Positions 1 through 4,773 of a DNA stretch of 9,517 nucleotides are shown here, piece by piece. Source of the DNA: Thermococcaceae archaeon (GTDB lineage: Archaea > Methanobacteriota_B > Thermococci > Thermococcales > Thermococcaceae); contig JAMOPD010000287.1 of the NCBI GenBank assembly GCA_027064745.1, positions 1 to 9,517 on the forward strand, in the 5' to 3' direction. Position 1 is the stretch's first letter. Every line of letters starts with the position of its first letter. The translations under genes were made by a program, and so were the position numbers. The notes under the pieces were generated by a model. The model did not search any database. It was given only the letters and a program-made list of their open reading frames with translations, and was not told the origin of the DNA.

Positions 1-337
1 TTCGTTTTAAGTGTTCGGGATTCTGATTGGGTTGCTTTAGCGTGTTTAAGTCATGGTTTCTGAATTTTGTTCGCTGTAAATCTTTCCAATCCCACTGAAT
101 TTCTCTGGAAAATTATCTTTTTCTTTCGAAAACTTAAGGCATGAAGGAGGCCAGTCTTTTGAACATGGCACTCAATCAAAGTAGGGAGACGTTACTACCC
201 CAAAACTGTTGACTTTCGAAAACTCCCTTCGGCAATCTTCTGCTTGCCCCGCTCATGGGTTTCACCTTTTCACTGATATGATACCTTTATGAGCCCGTTA
301 ATAGGTGTATGTTATGGAAAAATTTTAATCAGCAGGC
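1..337. other. left intergenic region, no intact gene
   Basis: I see no complete gene here. Plus frame 1 is open from the first base to a TGA at 61-63 (last residues ALACLSHGF), so it could be the tail of a gene outside the window, but 20 codons are too few to support a call. A 12-bp sequence, CTTTCGAAAACT, occurs twice in the same orientation, at 123-134 and 213-224, 90 bp apart. A 22-codon frame starting at 140 and ending at a TGA just before the second copy has no recognisable product. The stretch looks like decayed sequence or mobile-element residue. Confidence 0.4.
318..322 (-). terminator. candidate T-run terminator of the ATPase gene
   Basis: About 16 bases past the ATPase stop, the minus strand carries a run of five T within an A/T-rich stretch (TTAAAATTTTTCC). 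Short T-runs are enough for termination in Thermococcales. There is no convincing hairpin, so this is a weak call. Confidence 0.35.
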
Positions 338-1423
338 TTAATGAATGCTGTATTTGCCGGCTATGTTCTGAACTGCTTTTGCAAGCGGATTCTCCGCAAT
401 GACATACTTTCCGCGCTTTTCGTTATGCCTGACCATTCCTGAGGAAACGAGGTTCTTTAATATACGGCTAAGACTCCTGTCGCTAATTTTCTCCCTTCGG
501 AGCACTTCTCCAGCAATCTCCTTCCGCGTTAGACCAAATTTTGATTGAGCCAGTACCCAGAGTGTCGTTACATAAGCCCTGGTGCTGTAGATGTTGAGAA
601 AAGCCTCTAAATCCTGCTCCCAAATGTTTGTGGCATAGTTTGAAGCTTCTACAAGCGCTTCATCATGACCCATACCCCTGGATCTTTGCTTACCGTAATA
701 GGCCAGAAATCCGGGTACATTTGAGAGCTCCTCTGCGGCTTCTTCAAGTTCAGCCTTGGTGTAGGACACTTTTACCTCGCGTAACCCTTTTTTGAGGTAC
801 CCTATGCTTTCCTCAAGCGTCCAGCGTGGTATGTGAATCCTGTCAACGTATCTGGCAAACATCGGTTGCGACGCTGAAGGACTGAGTATCTTCTCAAGCA
901 AACCTGGCATCGAGCCTGTCATTATCACGGTTGTGTTGTCCATTGTGTTGCTTATCAACTGAAGAAGGCCTAGCATGTTAATTCCTCTGATGCGGGGCAT
1001 TACCTGAGCTTCATCTATTATTACAAGAAGATTATCATATTTGCTATTTAGTTCCCTGATGAGGTTGATCAGGGCGTTTTGGAACTGCACCCCATTTTCA
1101 GGTTTAACATCGAGCCGTACAAGACCCAAGCTGAGCTGGGCATGGTATGAGAGCTCATTTGTTTCAATATTCATCATTGCTGGAGTCAGTTCAGTATAGC
1201 TGACCCCCTGCTTGCCCATAAAAGGGGAAAGATCATAGTATATGTACCGGTACTTGTACTTATTCAAAAAAACCCTAATGATGCTTGTCTTGCCAACCCT
1301 TCTTGGACCGAGAATTGCTGTAAAGGTTTTCTCCTCAACATTCTTCTTCAGCTGTTTAAGGGCTTCTTTGTGCTTTTTTCCATAAAGGTTTTTCTCATTG
1401 GTTATCGGCCGAATTTCAAACAT
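338..1423 (-). CDS. archaeal AAA+/STAND-type ATPase with C-terminal winged helix
   Basis: This 361-aa protein fits the archaeal ATPase family (Pfam PF01637, MNS clade of STAND NTPases). Visible elements are a Walker A P-loop GPRRVGKT (residues 39-46), Walker B LLVIIDEAQ (132-140, D137/E138), a sensor-1 segment IMTGS (167-171) and a possible arginine finger around FARYVDRI (189-196). The last 75 residues read as a winged helix-turn-helix (GLTRKEIAG through SLSRILKNLVSSGMVRH). It is cytosolic; these proteins are thought to be ATP-driven switches, often near mobile or defence loci, and their partners are mostly unknown. The ATG is supported by GGGGTG about 8 nt upstream and a TATA box about 40 nt upstream. 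The gene stands alone between decayed regions, so its partner is not evident. Length is normal and the motifs are intact. The family call is secure; the role is not. Confidence 0.92.
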   Translation of the reverse strand: MFEIRPITNEKNLYGKKHKEALKQLKKNVEEKTFTAILGPRRVGKTSIIRVFLNKYKYRYIYYDLSPFMGKQGVSYTELTPAMMNIETNELSYHAQLSLGLVRLDVKPENGVQFQNALINLIRELNSKYDNLLVIIDEAQVMPRIRGINMLGLLQLISNTMDNTTVIMTGSMPGLLEKILSPSASQPMFARYVDRIHIPRWTLEESIGYLKKGLREVKVSYTKAELEEAAEELSNVPGFLAYYGKQRSRGMGHDEALVEASNYATNIWEQDLEAFLNIYSTRAYVTTLWVLAQSKFGLTRKEIAGEVLRREKISDRSLSRILKNLVSSGMVRHNEKRGKYVIAENPLAKAVQNIAGKYSIH

Positions 1424-1475
1424 TTATAGACACCCCATTCTATATGGAAGTCCCTTCCATATTTAAGTCTTTCCA
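1424..1475 (-). promoter_or_regulatory. ATPase promoter with overlapping inverted-repeat operator candidate
   Basis: On the minus strand a BRE-like GGAAAGA is followed by the TATA box CTTAAATAT (1459-1467). This predicts a transcript start near 1435 and a leader of about 12 nt. GGGGTG just before the ATG is the ribosome binding site. A perfect inverted repeat, ATATGGAAG-TCC-CTTCCATAT (1442-1462), overlaps the TATA box and reaches toward the start site. That is the usual position of an archaeal repressor operator. Since the ATPase ends in a winged helix, autoregulation is possible, but this is inference. Confidence 0.55.
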
Positions 1476-1496
1476 TTTTAAAATTCACGTTGACCC

Positions 1497-1527
1497 TCAG
1501 GATAACCTGTGAGCTGATGATAAATCC
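1497..1527 (+). repeat. dispersed repeat, copy 1
   Basis: These 31 bp match the reverse complement of 3324-3354 at 27 of 31 positions. The plus-strand frame covering it encodes TLRITCELMINPEAG, and the minus strand of copy 2 encodes TVRMTCKLIVNPAMQ, so all four changes are conservative or single-step at protein level except E/K. This suggests two remnants of related coding sequence rather than a regulatory site. The surrounding plus-strand frame is open from before 1481 to a TGA at 1625-1627. Confidence 0.5.
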
Positions 1528-1537
1528 GGAGGCGGGT

Positions 1538-1684
1538 CTAATTCCTGACAGTATCGTAAATCATCTCATAAGTATCAGGACTTATCTCCCATCCATAAGC
1601 TCATTGGTATACTCCTTCAGAGGTTGATGGTACTTTCAACTTTTTCACTATATCTTTAAACTCTGGATTTAACAGCAGGACAAC
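1538..1684 (-). pseudogene. degenerate coding fragment, unrecognised
   Basis: The minus frame reads LLNPEFKDIVKKLKVPSTSE, then VYQ and a TGA (1601-1603), then AYGWEISPDTYEMIYDTVRN to a TAG at 1538-1540. The charged, helix-like composition on both sides of the internal stop looks like real archaeal protein. No start codon or binding site belongs to it, and its 5' side runs into the oppositely oriented fragment at about 1685. I cannot name the family. The plus strand is also open over part of this stretch, so the coding strand is uncertain. Confidence 0.35.
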
Positions 1685-1873
1685 CTTTCTAAAAAAGTGG
1701 AGAAACAGGCATACTGTGAAGAAATCCTCGAAGGGCTGAAGAGAAAAGTCGAGGTGAGCAACTGGAAAGGAGAAGGCTACTGCAGGAAGGCTAAGAACGT
1801 GCCGGATGAGTTGATGGTGCTGGACGAGAAGACAATCCTGCAAGTTAGCTGTTTTTTAAAATTCTCTGGTTAA
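1673..1873 (+). pseudogene. truncated coding fragment, unrecognised
   Basis: A plus-strand frame is open from 1673 to a TAA at 1871-1873. From the GTG at 1697 it would give 58 residues, starting VEKQAYCEEILEGLKRKVEV and including the segment NVPDELMVLDEKTILQVS. Codon choice (AAG, GAG, AGG, CTG, GTG) is strongly coding-like. The final residues (CFLKFSG) come from A/T-rich sequence and look non-native. There is no TATA box or Shine-Dalgarno site at the GTG, so I read it as an internal piece of a lost gene rather than a working one. The family is not recognised. The longer minus frame across the same bases (to 1843) is probably its shadow. Confidence 0.4.
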
Positions 1874-2005
1874 AAATGGATCCTCAGACTTGGATTTTTA
1901 TTTTCATCCAGATTTTTCGGTATATGCTGGTTATATCTCAAATAGAGGCCTGCTAAACTTTTAAATTATTAAAATTATATTTTGTTATAAATAAAATTTT
2001 AAAAA
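1874..2005. other. A/T-rich spacer
   Basis: I see no gene here. The right half is extremely A/T-rich: 1961-2030 contains only 7 G or C in 70 bases. It leads directly into the promoter-like element of the candidate RNA. Confidence 0.6.
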
Positions 2006-2023
2006 CAGAAAAGCTTTGTATAC
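2006..2023 (+). promoter_or_regulatory. candidate promoter of the structured RNA
   Basis: CAGAAAAGC followed by TTTGTATAC (2015-2023) resembles an archaeal BRE plus TATA box. The expected start, about 25 nt past the TATA centre, falls near 2042-2045, exactly where the closing arm of the candidate RNA begins. Confidence 0.4.
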
Positions 2024-2041
2024 TTAAAAAACTACCATACT

Positions 2042-2205
2042 GTGAGGGGTACTGGATACGAAGCGAAAGCTTCACCCTGATACAGAACTTATGTTCAAAC
2101 ATAGACTTATAGTGTAAAGTTTATGTGGGGATGAGCGAAACTCACTGAGGCTCTAACTATGTGGTACCCCTCCAGAGTTAAAAGCATTGATGATAAAGCT
2201 TTTTT
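2042..2205 (+). ncRNA. candidate structured non-coding RNA
   Basis: Arms GAGGGGTAC (2044-2052) and GTACCCCTC (2164-2172) are perfectly complementary over 9 bp and close a stretch of about 129 nt. Inside are a 5-bp hairpin capped by a GNRA loop (GAAGC-GAAA-GCTTC, 2060-2073), a hairpin TATGT-TCAA-ACATA and a short hairpin TGAG-CGAAA-CTCA. The region is about 44% G+C against about 10% just upstream. It has a TATA-like element at the right distance and a hairpin/T-run at the end. No open frame on the plus strand looks coding. I found no convincing fit to tRNA, SRP RNA, RNase P RNA, box C/D or H/ACA guides. The structure is read by eye, so both the class and the exact ends are uncertain. Confidence 0.42.
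2180..2205. terminator. hairpin/T-run between convergent transcripts
   Basis: AAAAGC (2180-2185) pairs with GCTTTT (2198-2203) over 6 bp around a 12-nt loop, and T6 occupies 2200-2205. It would end the plus-strand RNA. On the minus strand the mirrored T4 could stop the nucleotidyltransferase transcript, which ends at 2243. Confidence 0.45.
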
Positions 2206-2242
2206 AATAGCTTGGATTAATTGTATCGACATCCAAATTTCT

Positions 2243-3238
2243 TCAGTCTCCTCTCTGTATTTTGGCATGCCCGCCAACAAGGCTCTTTTTAAGCTCAAGA
2301 TTCCTTATCTCACACCTTTCATCAATAATTGAACGCCAGATCGTTGAGTTTCTGATTATCGTGTTCTTGAAAATTATGGAGTCGCTCACGTCTGAGCTTT
2401 CAATAATGCAGTTCTCGCCAATGTATGCGTAAGGCCCTATCATTGATCTACCCAAAATTTTCGCGCCCTTCTTTATCACAACAGGAGGGATTATCTTAGA
2501 ATAAGGACTTATTTGAATCTCCTCTATATGGCTTTCCTTCAGCAAAGTTCTCAATGCTTCAAGGTAGCTGTCAGCTGAACCTATATCATACCAGTAGTCA
2601 TCAAACTTGTATGCGTGGATCTCAGCTCCTTCGGAAAGCAGCCACTGGAGGAAGTAGCCGGGAGAGTCTCTATTGCCGTTCTTTAGATACTCATCAATTC
2701 TCGCCATTATCTCCTTTGGGAAGGCATAGACACCAGTGCTTATGAGTGTAGACTTGGGTTCGGCGGGCTTCTCCCGGAAGTCTATGACCTTGTTCCCCTC
2801 AAGAACCACCACACCGTAGCGCTTTGCCAGATCAAAATCACCAACATCATAGACAGCTATCAGCGTCTTTCCATCATACCTCTCCAGAAAATCTTTCAAG
2901 CTGAAAGAAAACAGGTTGTCACCCGCAATAACCAGATAATCATCCAGACCCAGCTCCTCAACTGCTCTTTGCATGGCACCTATCGTTCCGAGCTTCTCTT
3001 CCTCGTGGAGGGTATCCTCAACTATAAGCTCCACCCCATGCTCTTCAGCGTAGGGTCTGAAGTGGTGTTCAAAAAACCTGTTGGTTGAGATATAAACTTT
3101 TAAATCAAGCTCTCTTGTTTTTTCGAGTATATAATCCAGAATTACCTTACTTCCAACCGGGAGCAGGGCTTTTGGGTTGTCCTTGGTTATAGGCCACAAG
3201 CGGGTAGCATAGCCCCCAGCCATTATTAGAATCTTCAT
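2243..3238 (-). CDS. sugar-1-phosphate nucleotidyltransferase (NDP-sugar pyrophosphorylase)
   Basis: The enzyme (331 aa) joins a sugar 1-phosphate to a nucleoside triphosphate, giving an NDP-sugar and pyrophosphate for glycan or lipid-linked sugar synthesis in the cytosol. The N-terminal signature is complete: AGGYATRLWP then NPKALLPV (residues 7-28). GTIGA (84-88), the metal-site AGDN (105-108), EKP (156-158) and WYDIGS (216-221) follow. From about residue 243, hexapeptide-like turns (IKKGAKILG, IGPYAYIGENC) indicate a left-handed beta-helix tail. The base and sugar specificity (glucose or mannose, dTTP, UTP or GTP) cannot be told from motifs. I start at the ATG at 3236-3238, which has GGTGGT 4 nt before it. 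A GTG three codons upstream lies inside that binding site and is unlikely to be the start. It is a single gene with its own promoter. The NDP-sugar could feed glycosylation of sequon-rich surface proteins such as those of the operon to the right, but that link is inference. Confidence 0.92.
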   Translation of the reverse strand: MKILIMAGGYATRLWPITKDNPKALLPVGSKVILDYILEKTRELDLKVYISTNRFFEHHFRPYAEEHGVELIVEDTLHEEEKLGTIGAMQRAVEELGLDDYLVIAGDNLFSFSLKDFLERYDGKTLIAVYDVGDFDLAKRYGVVVLEGNKVIDFREKPAEPKSTLISTGVYAFPKEIMARIDEYLKNGNRDSPGYFLQWLLSEGAEIHAYKFDDYWYDIGSADSYLEALRTLLKESHIEEIQISPYSKIIPPVVIKKGAKILGRSMIGPYAYIGENCIIESSDVSDSIIFKNTIIRNSTIWRSIIDERCEIRNLELKKSLVGGHAKIQRGD

Positions 3239-3290
3239 TATTACCACCAGGATATGGAATAATTATTTTGATATTTAAGCATTTTCCTAT
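3239..3290 (-). promoter_or_regulatory. nucleotidyltransferase promoter
   Basis: On the minus strand GGAAAAT (BRE) is followed by GCTTAAATAT (3271-3280), giving an expected start near 3250 and a very short leader holding GGTGGT (3243-3248). The layout and spacing are nearly the same as at the ATPase promoter, but no inverted repeat is present. Confidence 0.6.
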
Positions 3291-3323
3291 TTGTCACAGG
3301 ATAAGTTGGTAACCTGCATAGCT

Positions 3324-3354
3324 GGATTTACTATCAGCTTACAGGTCATCCTGA
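3324..3354 (-). repeat. dispersed repeat, copy 2
   Basis: This is the inverted copy of 1497-1527 (27 of 31 identical). Its minus-strand reading, TVRMTCKLIVNPAMQ, continues to a TAG just past VTNLSCDK. The adjoining TCCTGACAGTAT (3349-3360) also occurs in direct orientation at 1543-1554, next to copy 1. Confidence 0.5.
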
Positions 3355-3409
3355 CAGTATGTTCGTCAAAATACTACCAGGAAATCAGGCGATCCGCTTA
3401 TTAGCTATA

Positions 3410-3441
3410 CTGAATTTACTATCAGGCGCTCTCCTGACGGC
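3410..3441 (-). repeat. dispersed repeat, shortened copy 3
   Basis: CTGAATTTACTATCAG (3410-3425) and TCCTGAC (3432-3438) match the two halves of copy 2 in the same orientation, with the middle shortened. The minus-strand frame gives GERLIVNSV and then a stop, sharing LIVN with copy 2 in the same relative frame. It is a partial tandem duplicate, 86 bp from copy 2. Confidence 0.4.
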
Positions 3442-3479
3442 ATGCTTAATAAATACCAGGTGCCATTCAATCAATTACT

Positions 3480-3558
3480 CTAGTTCCCAGTTAAAAATTG
3501 GTTTTGATGCCTGTAGATGCCAAGTGGCTGCTCATACAGGCGTTTAAGCATGCACAAC
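3480..3558. repeat. imperfect ~80-bp direct repeat, unit 1
   Basis: This unit starts CTAGTTCCCA and ends GCACAAC, and it recurs at 3574-3659. The best conserved part covers about 40 bp (CAAGTGG through GCACAAC). Read on plus it gives AKWLLIQAFKHAQ, and on minus LCMLKRLYEQPLGI. Both frames keep mostly conservative changes between units, so the coding strand is undecided. Confidence 0.6.
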
Positions 3559-3573
3559 AGGGTAGAACTCACC

Positions 3574-3659
3574 CTAGTTCCCATTAAGATTAAAAATCGG
3601 TTTAGATGCTTATAGTGATACCAAGTGGTTGCTCATACAGGCGTTCAAGCAGGCACAAC
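3574..3659. repeat. imperfect ~80-bp direct repeat, unit 2
   Basis: This is the second unit, separated from unit 1 by 15 bp. Plus reads TKWLLIQAFKQAQ and minus reads LCLLERLYEQPLGI. It differs from unit 1 by scattered substitutions and small insertions near the middle. A complete gene is not present in either unit. It may be decayed coding sequence duplicated in tandem. Confidence 0.6.
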
Positions 3660-3724
3660 CAAAGACATGACGGGAAGAGGGTAATCAATTATTAATTTAC
3701 AATGATAAATTGCAAAATAGTAAA

Positions 3725-3763
3725 TTTTTTAAAGTTTTGATTCTTACTATTTATGGTGATATT
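3725..3763 (+). promoter_or_regulatory. promoter and ribosome binding site of the small plus-strand gene
   Basis: TTTTTTAAA (3725-3733) is a plausible TATA element that would start transcription near 3752. A perfect GGTGAT Shine-Dalgarno site (3755-3760) lies just before the GTG at 3764. Together they fix the start there rather than at the in-frame TTG at 3710, which is upstream of the TATA element. Confidence 0.5.
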
Positions 3764-4039
3764 GTGGGATACACTATATACTTCAAAACGGAGATATCAA
3801 GATGGAACGAACTGAAAGAGTTTTTGGTCAAGACCTGCCATGGCATTGGATTTTATGTTAAAGTTCAGAAGGATAGCATCATAATAAATCCCGGCTTTTC
3901 TAAGGTCGAACCTCTGATAATAATGAAGAAAGGCAGCAATGCTGTTAAGACTTATGGATTGGAACCATACACTTCCCTCTACAAACTTATCCTCTATTCT
4001 TTATCTTCTTTTGGCTCTGTTGAGATATTTGAGGACTGA
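3764..4039 (+). CDS. small conserved-looking protein of unknown function
   Basis: This is a 91-aa protein, probably cytosolic, with no signal peptide or membrane helix. It begins GYTIYFKTEISRWNELKEFL and ends SLSSFGSVEIFED. The pattern is a beta strand, an amphipathic helix (residues 12-25), beta strands (VKVQKDSIIINPG, EPLIIMKK) and a C-terminal helix (LEPYTSLYKLILYSL), which suggests a small alpha/beta fold. I do not recognise a named family. The GTG start is chosen for its GGTGAT site and TATA spacing. It is the only complete plus-strand protein gene in the window, and its last 46 bp overlap the convergent DUF2101-like gene. Composition and strand pattern make it a credible gene; the function is unknown. 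Confidence 0.72.
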   Translation: MGYTIYFKTEISRWNELKEFLVKTCHGIGFYVKVQKDSIIINPGFSKVEPLIIMKKGSNAVKTYGLEPYTSLYKLILYSLSSFGSVEIFED

Positions 4040-4755
4040 TGATCCAGAAAAACTTCGATTATTCTTTTTGGCACAGCACCTTTCAACATCTTCTCCTCCA
4101 GGAGAAGCTTCACGATTCTGCCCTCCTCCAAATCGCCAACTCTATCCACCCAGTAGTAGCCAGGTTTCACATTTGCTGCAATATCATCATGAACAAACAC
4201 CTTAACAACATCGCCTTTGATCTCCTCAACAACCCCATATGTCCAATCCCGGCCATATTTCTCCTTGAAGAACTGCCTGAAGAGCAGAACAACAACAAAT
4301 ATCGTCGCCAGGTATGCATAGTAGTAATACACTACGTGAGTGAGTGTTCTGAGCAACACATATCCTCCAAAAGCAACCAGTGTTATGAGGAAGATACCGT
4401 AGTAAAAGTACCTGTAAGGCTCGAACTCAATGAAGAAATAGTAGTTTCTCCACAGGAGCCTGCGGAGGTAAAGAAAATAGACGATTGCTATGAGCATCAA
4501 CCAGAAGATATTCTCATGCGTTAATATTATAATCACAAGATTTAAAATAAGGTAAAGCAGGAAGATTACCTGAAGCTTTAGACTTAAAAACTCATGAACG
4601 GTAATTCTCTTTTTAACCAATTTCCTCAGCAGTTTGAAATCAGGGGGGATTTCCTTTGGTGAGGGGAGGATTATATCTTTAACAGCCCCCAAGAGTTTTA
4701 CCACTGCTGATTCCGCCAGCTCACCCACCCTATAAAAAAAATCTTCAATCTTCAT
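3994..4755 (-). CDS. four-helix membrane protein, DUF2101-like
   Basis: This 253-aa protein has an amphipathic N-terminal region (1-55), four predicted membrane segments (about 62-79, 82-98, 118-137 and 141-160) and a soluble C-terminal domain. That domain has a beta-rich stretch (GVVEEIKGDVVKVFVHDD, then VKPGYYWVDRVGDLEEG) resembling a small barrel. The layout resembles the archaeal predicted membrane protein family DUF2101 (PF09874); I recall this rather than having searched. It is the last gene of the operon: its ATG lies 18 nt past the stop of the 700-aa gene, with GAGGTGA (4760-4766) as the binding site. Its function is unknown. The context suggests a membrane partner of the surface proteins encoded upstream. 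The 3' end overlaps a convergent gene. An unusual aromatic run, YYYYAY, opens the fourth helix. Confidence 0.78.
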   Translation of the reverse strand: MKIEDFFYRVGELAESAVVKLLGAVKDIILPSPKEIPPDFKLLRKLVKKRITVHEFLSLKLQVIFLLYLILNLVIIILTHENIFWLMLIAIVYFLYLRRLLWRNYYFFIEFEPYRYFYYGIFLITLVAFGGYVLLRTLTHVVYYYYAYLATIFVVVLLFRQFFKEKYGRDWTYGVVEEIKGDVVKVFVHDDIAANVKPGYYWVDRVGDLEEGRIVKLLLEEKMLKGAVPKRIIEVFLDHQSSNISTEPKEDKE

Positions 4756-4773
4756 GATTTCACCTCTTCACTT

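Noticed and set aside
88..115. CTTTCC ... GGAAA stretch resembling an archaeal CRISPR repeat edge
   Set aside because: It occurs once, with no spacers or second repeat; no CRISPR array is present in the window.
1511..1548. Box C/D guide RNA suggested by CTGATGA followed by CTGA
   Set aside because: The first C-box base is C instead of a purine, there is no C'/D' pair, and the sequence is part of the dispersed repeat.
1601..1843. 80-aa minus-strand frame
   Set aside because: Its N-terminal half is the complement of the codon-biased plus fragment and is rich in F, H and L as shadows often are; only the C-terminal third may be real remnant sequence.
2124..2160. Resemblance to the fluoride riboswitch (GATGAG ... 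CTGA ... CTCTAACT)
   Set aside because: The pseudoknot and stems do not form, and no fluoride exporter gene lies downstream on the same strand.
2107..2298. 63-aa minus-strand frame overlapping the end of the nucleotidyltransferase
   Set aside because: It is out of frame with the enzyme, has no binding site of its own and lies across the candidate RNA; the enzyme already ends naturally.
3359..3547. 62-aa plus-strand frame
   Set aside because: It crosses two repeat units in different frames, has no binding site, and reads as cysteine-rich, low-quality protein.
3694..3711. Inverted repeat AATTTA/TAAATT upstream of the small plus-strand gene
   Set aside because: At only 6 bp and pure A/T it is expected by chance, and it lies upstream of the TATA element.
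4039..4524. 161-aa plus-strand frame opposite the membrane protein gene
   Set aside because: It lies entirely antisense to a well-supported gene, with no promoter or binding site and an implausible composition.
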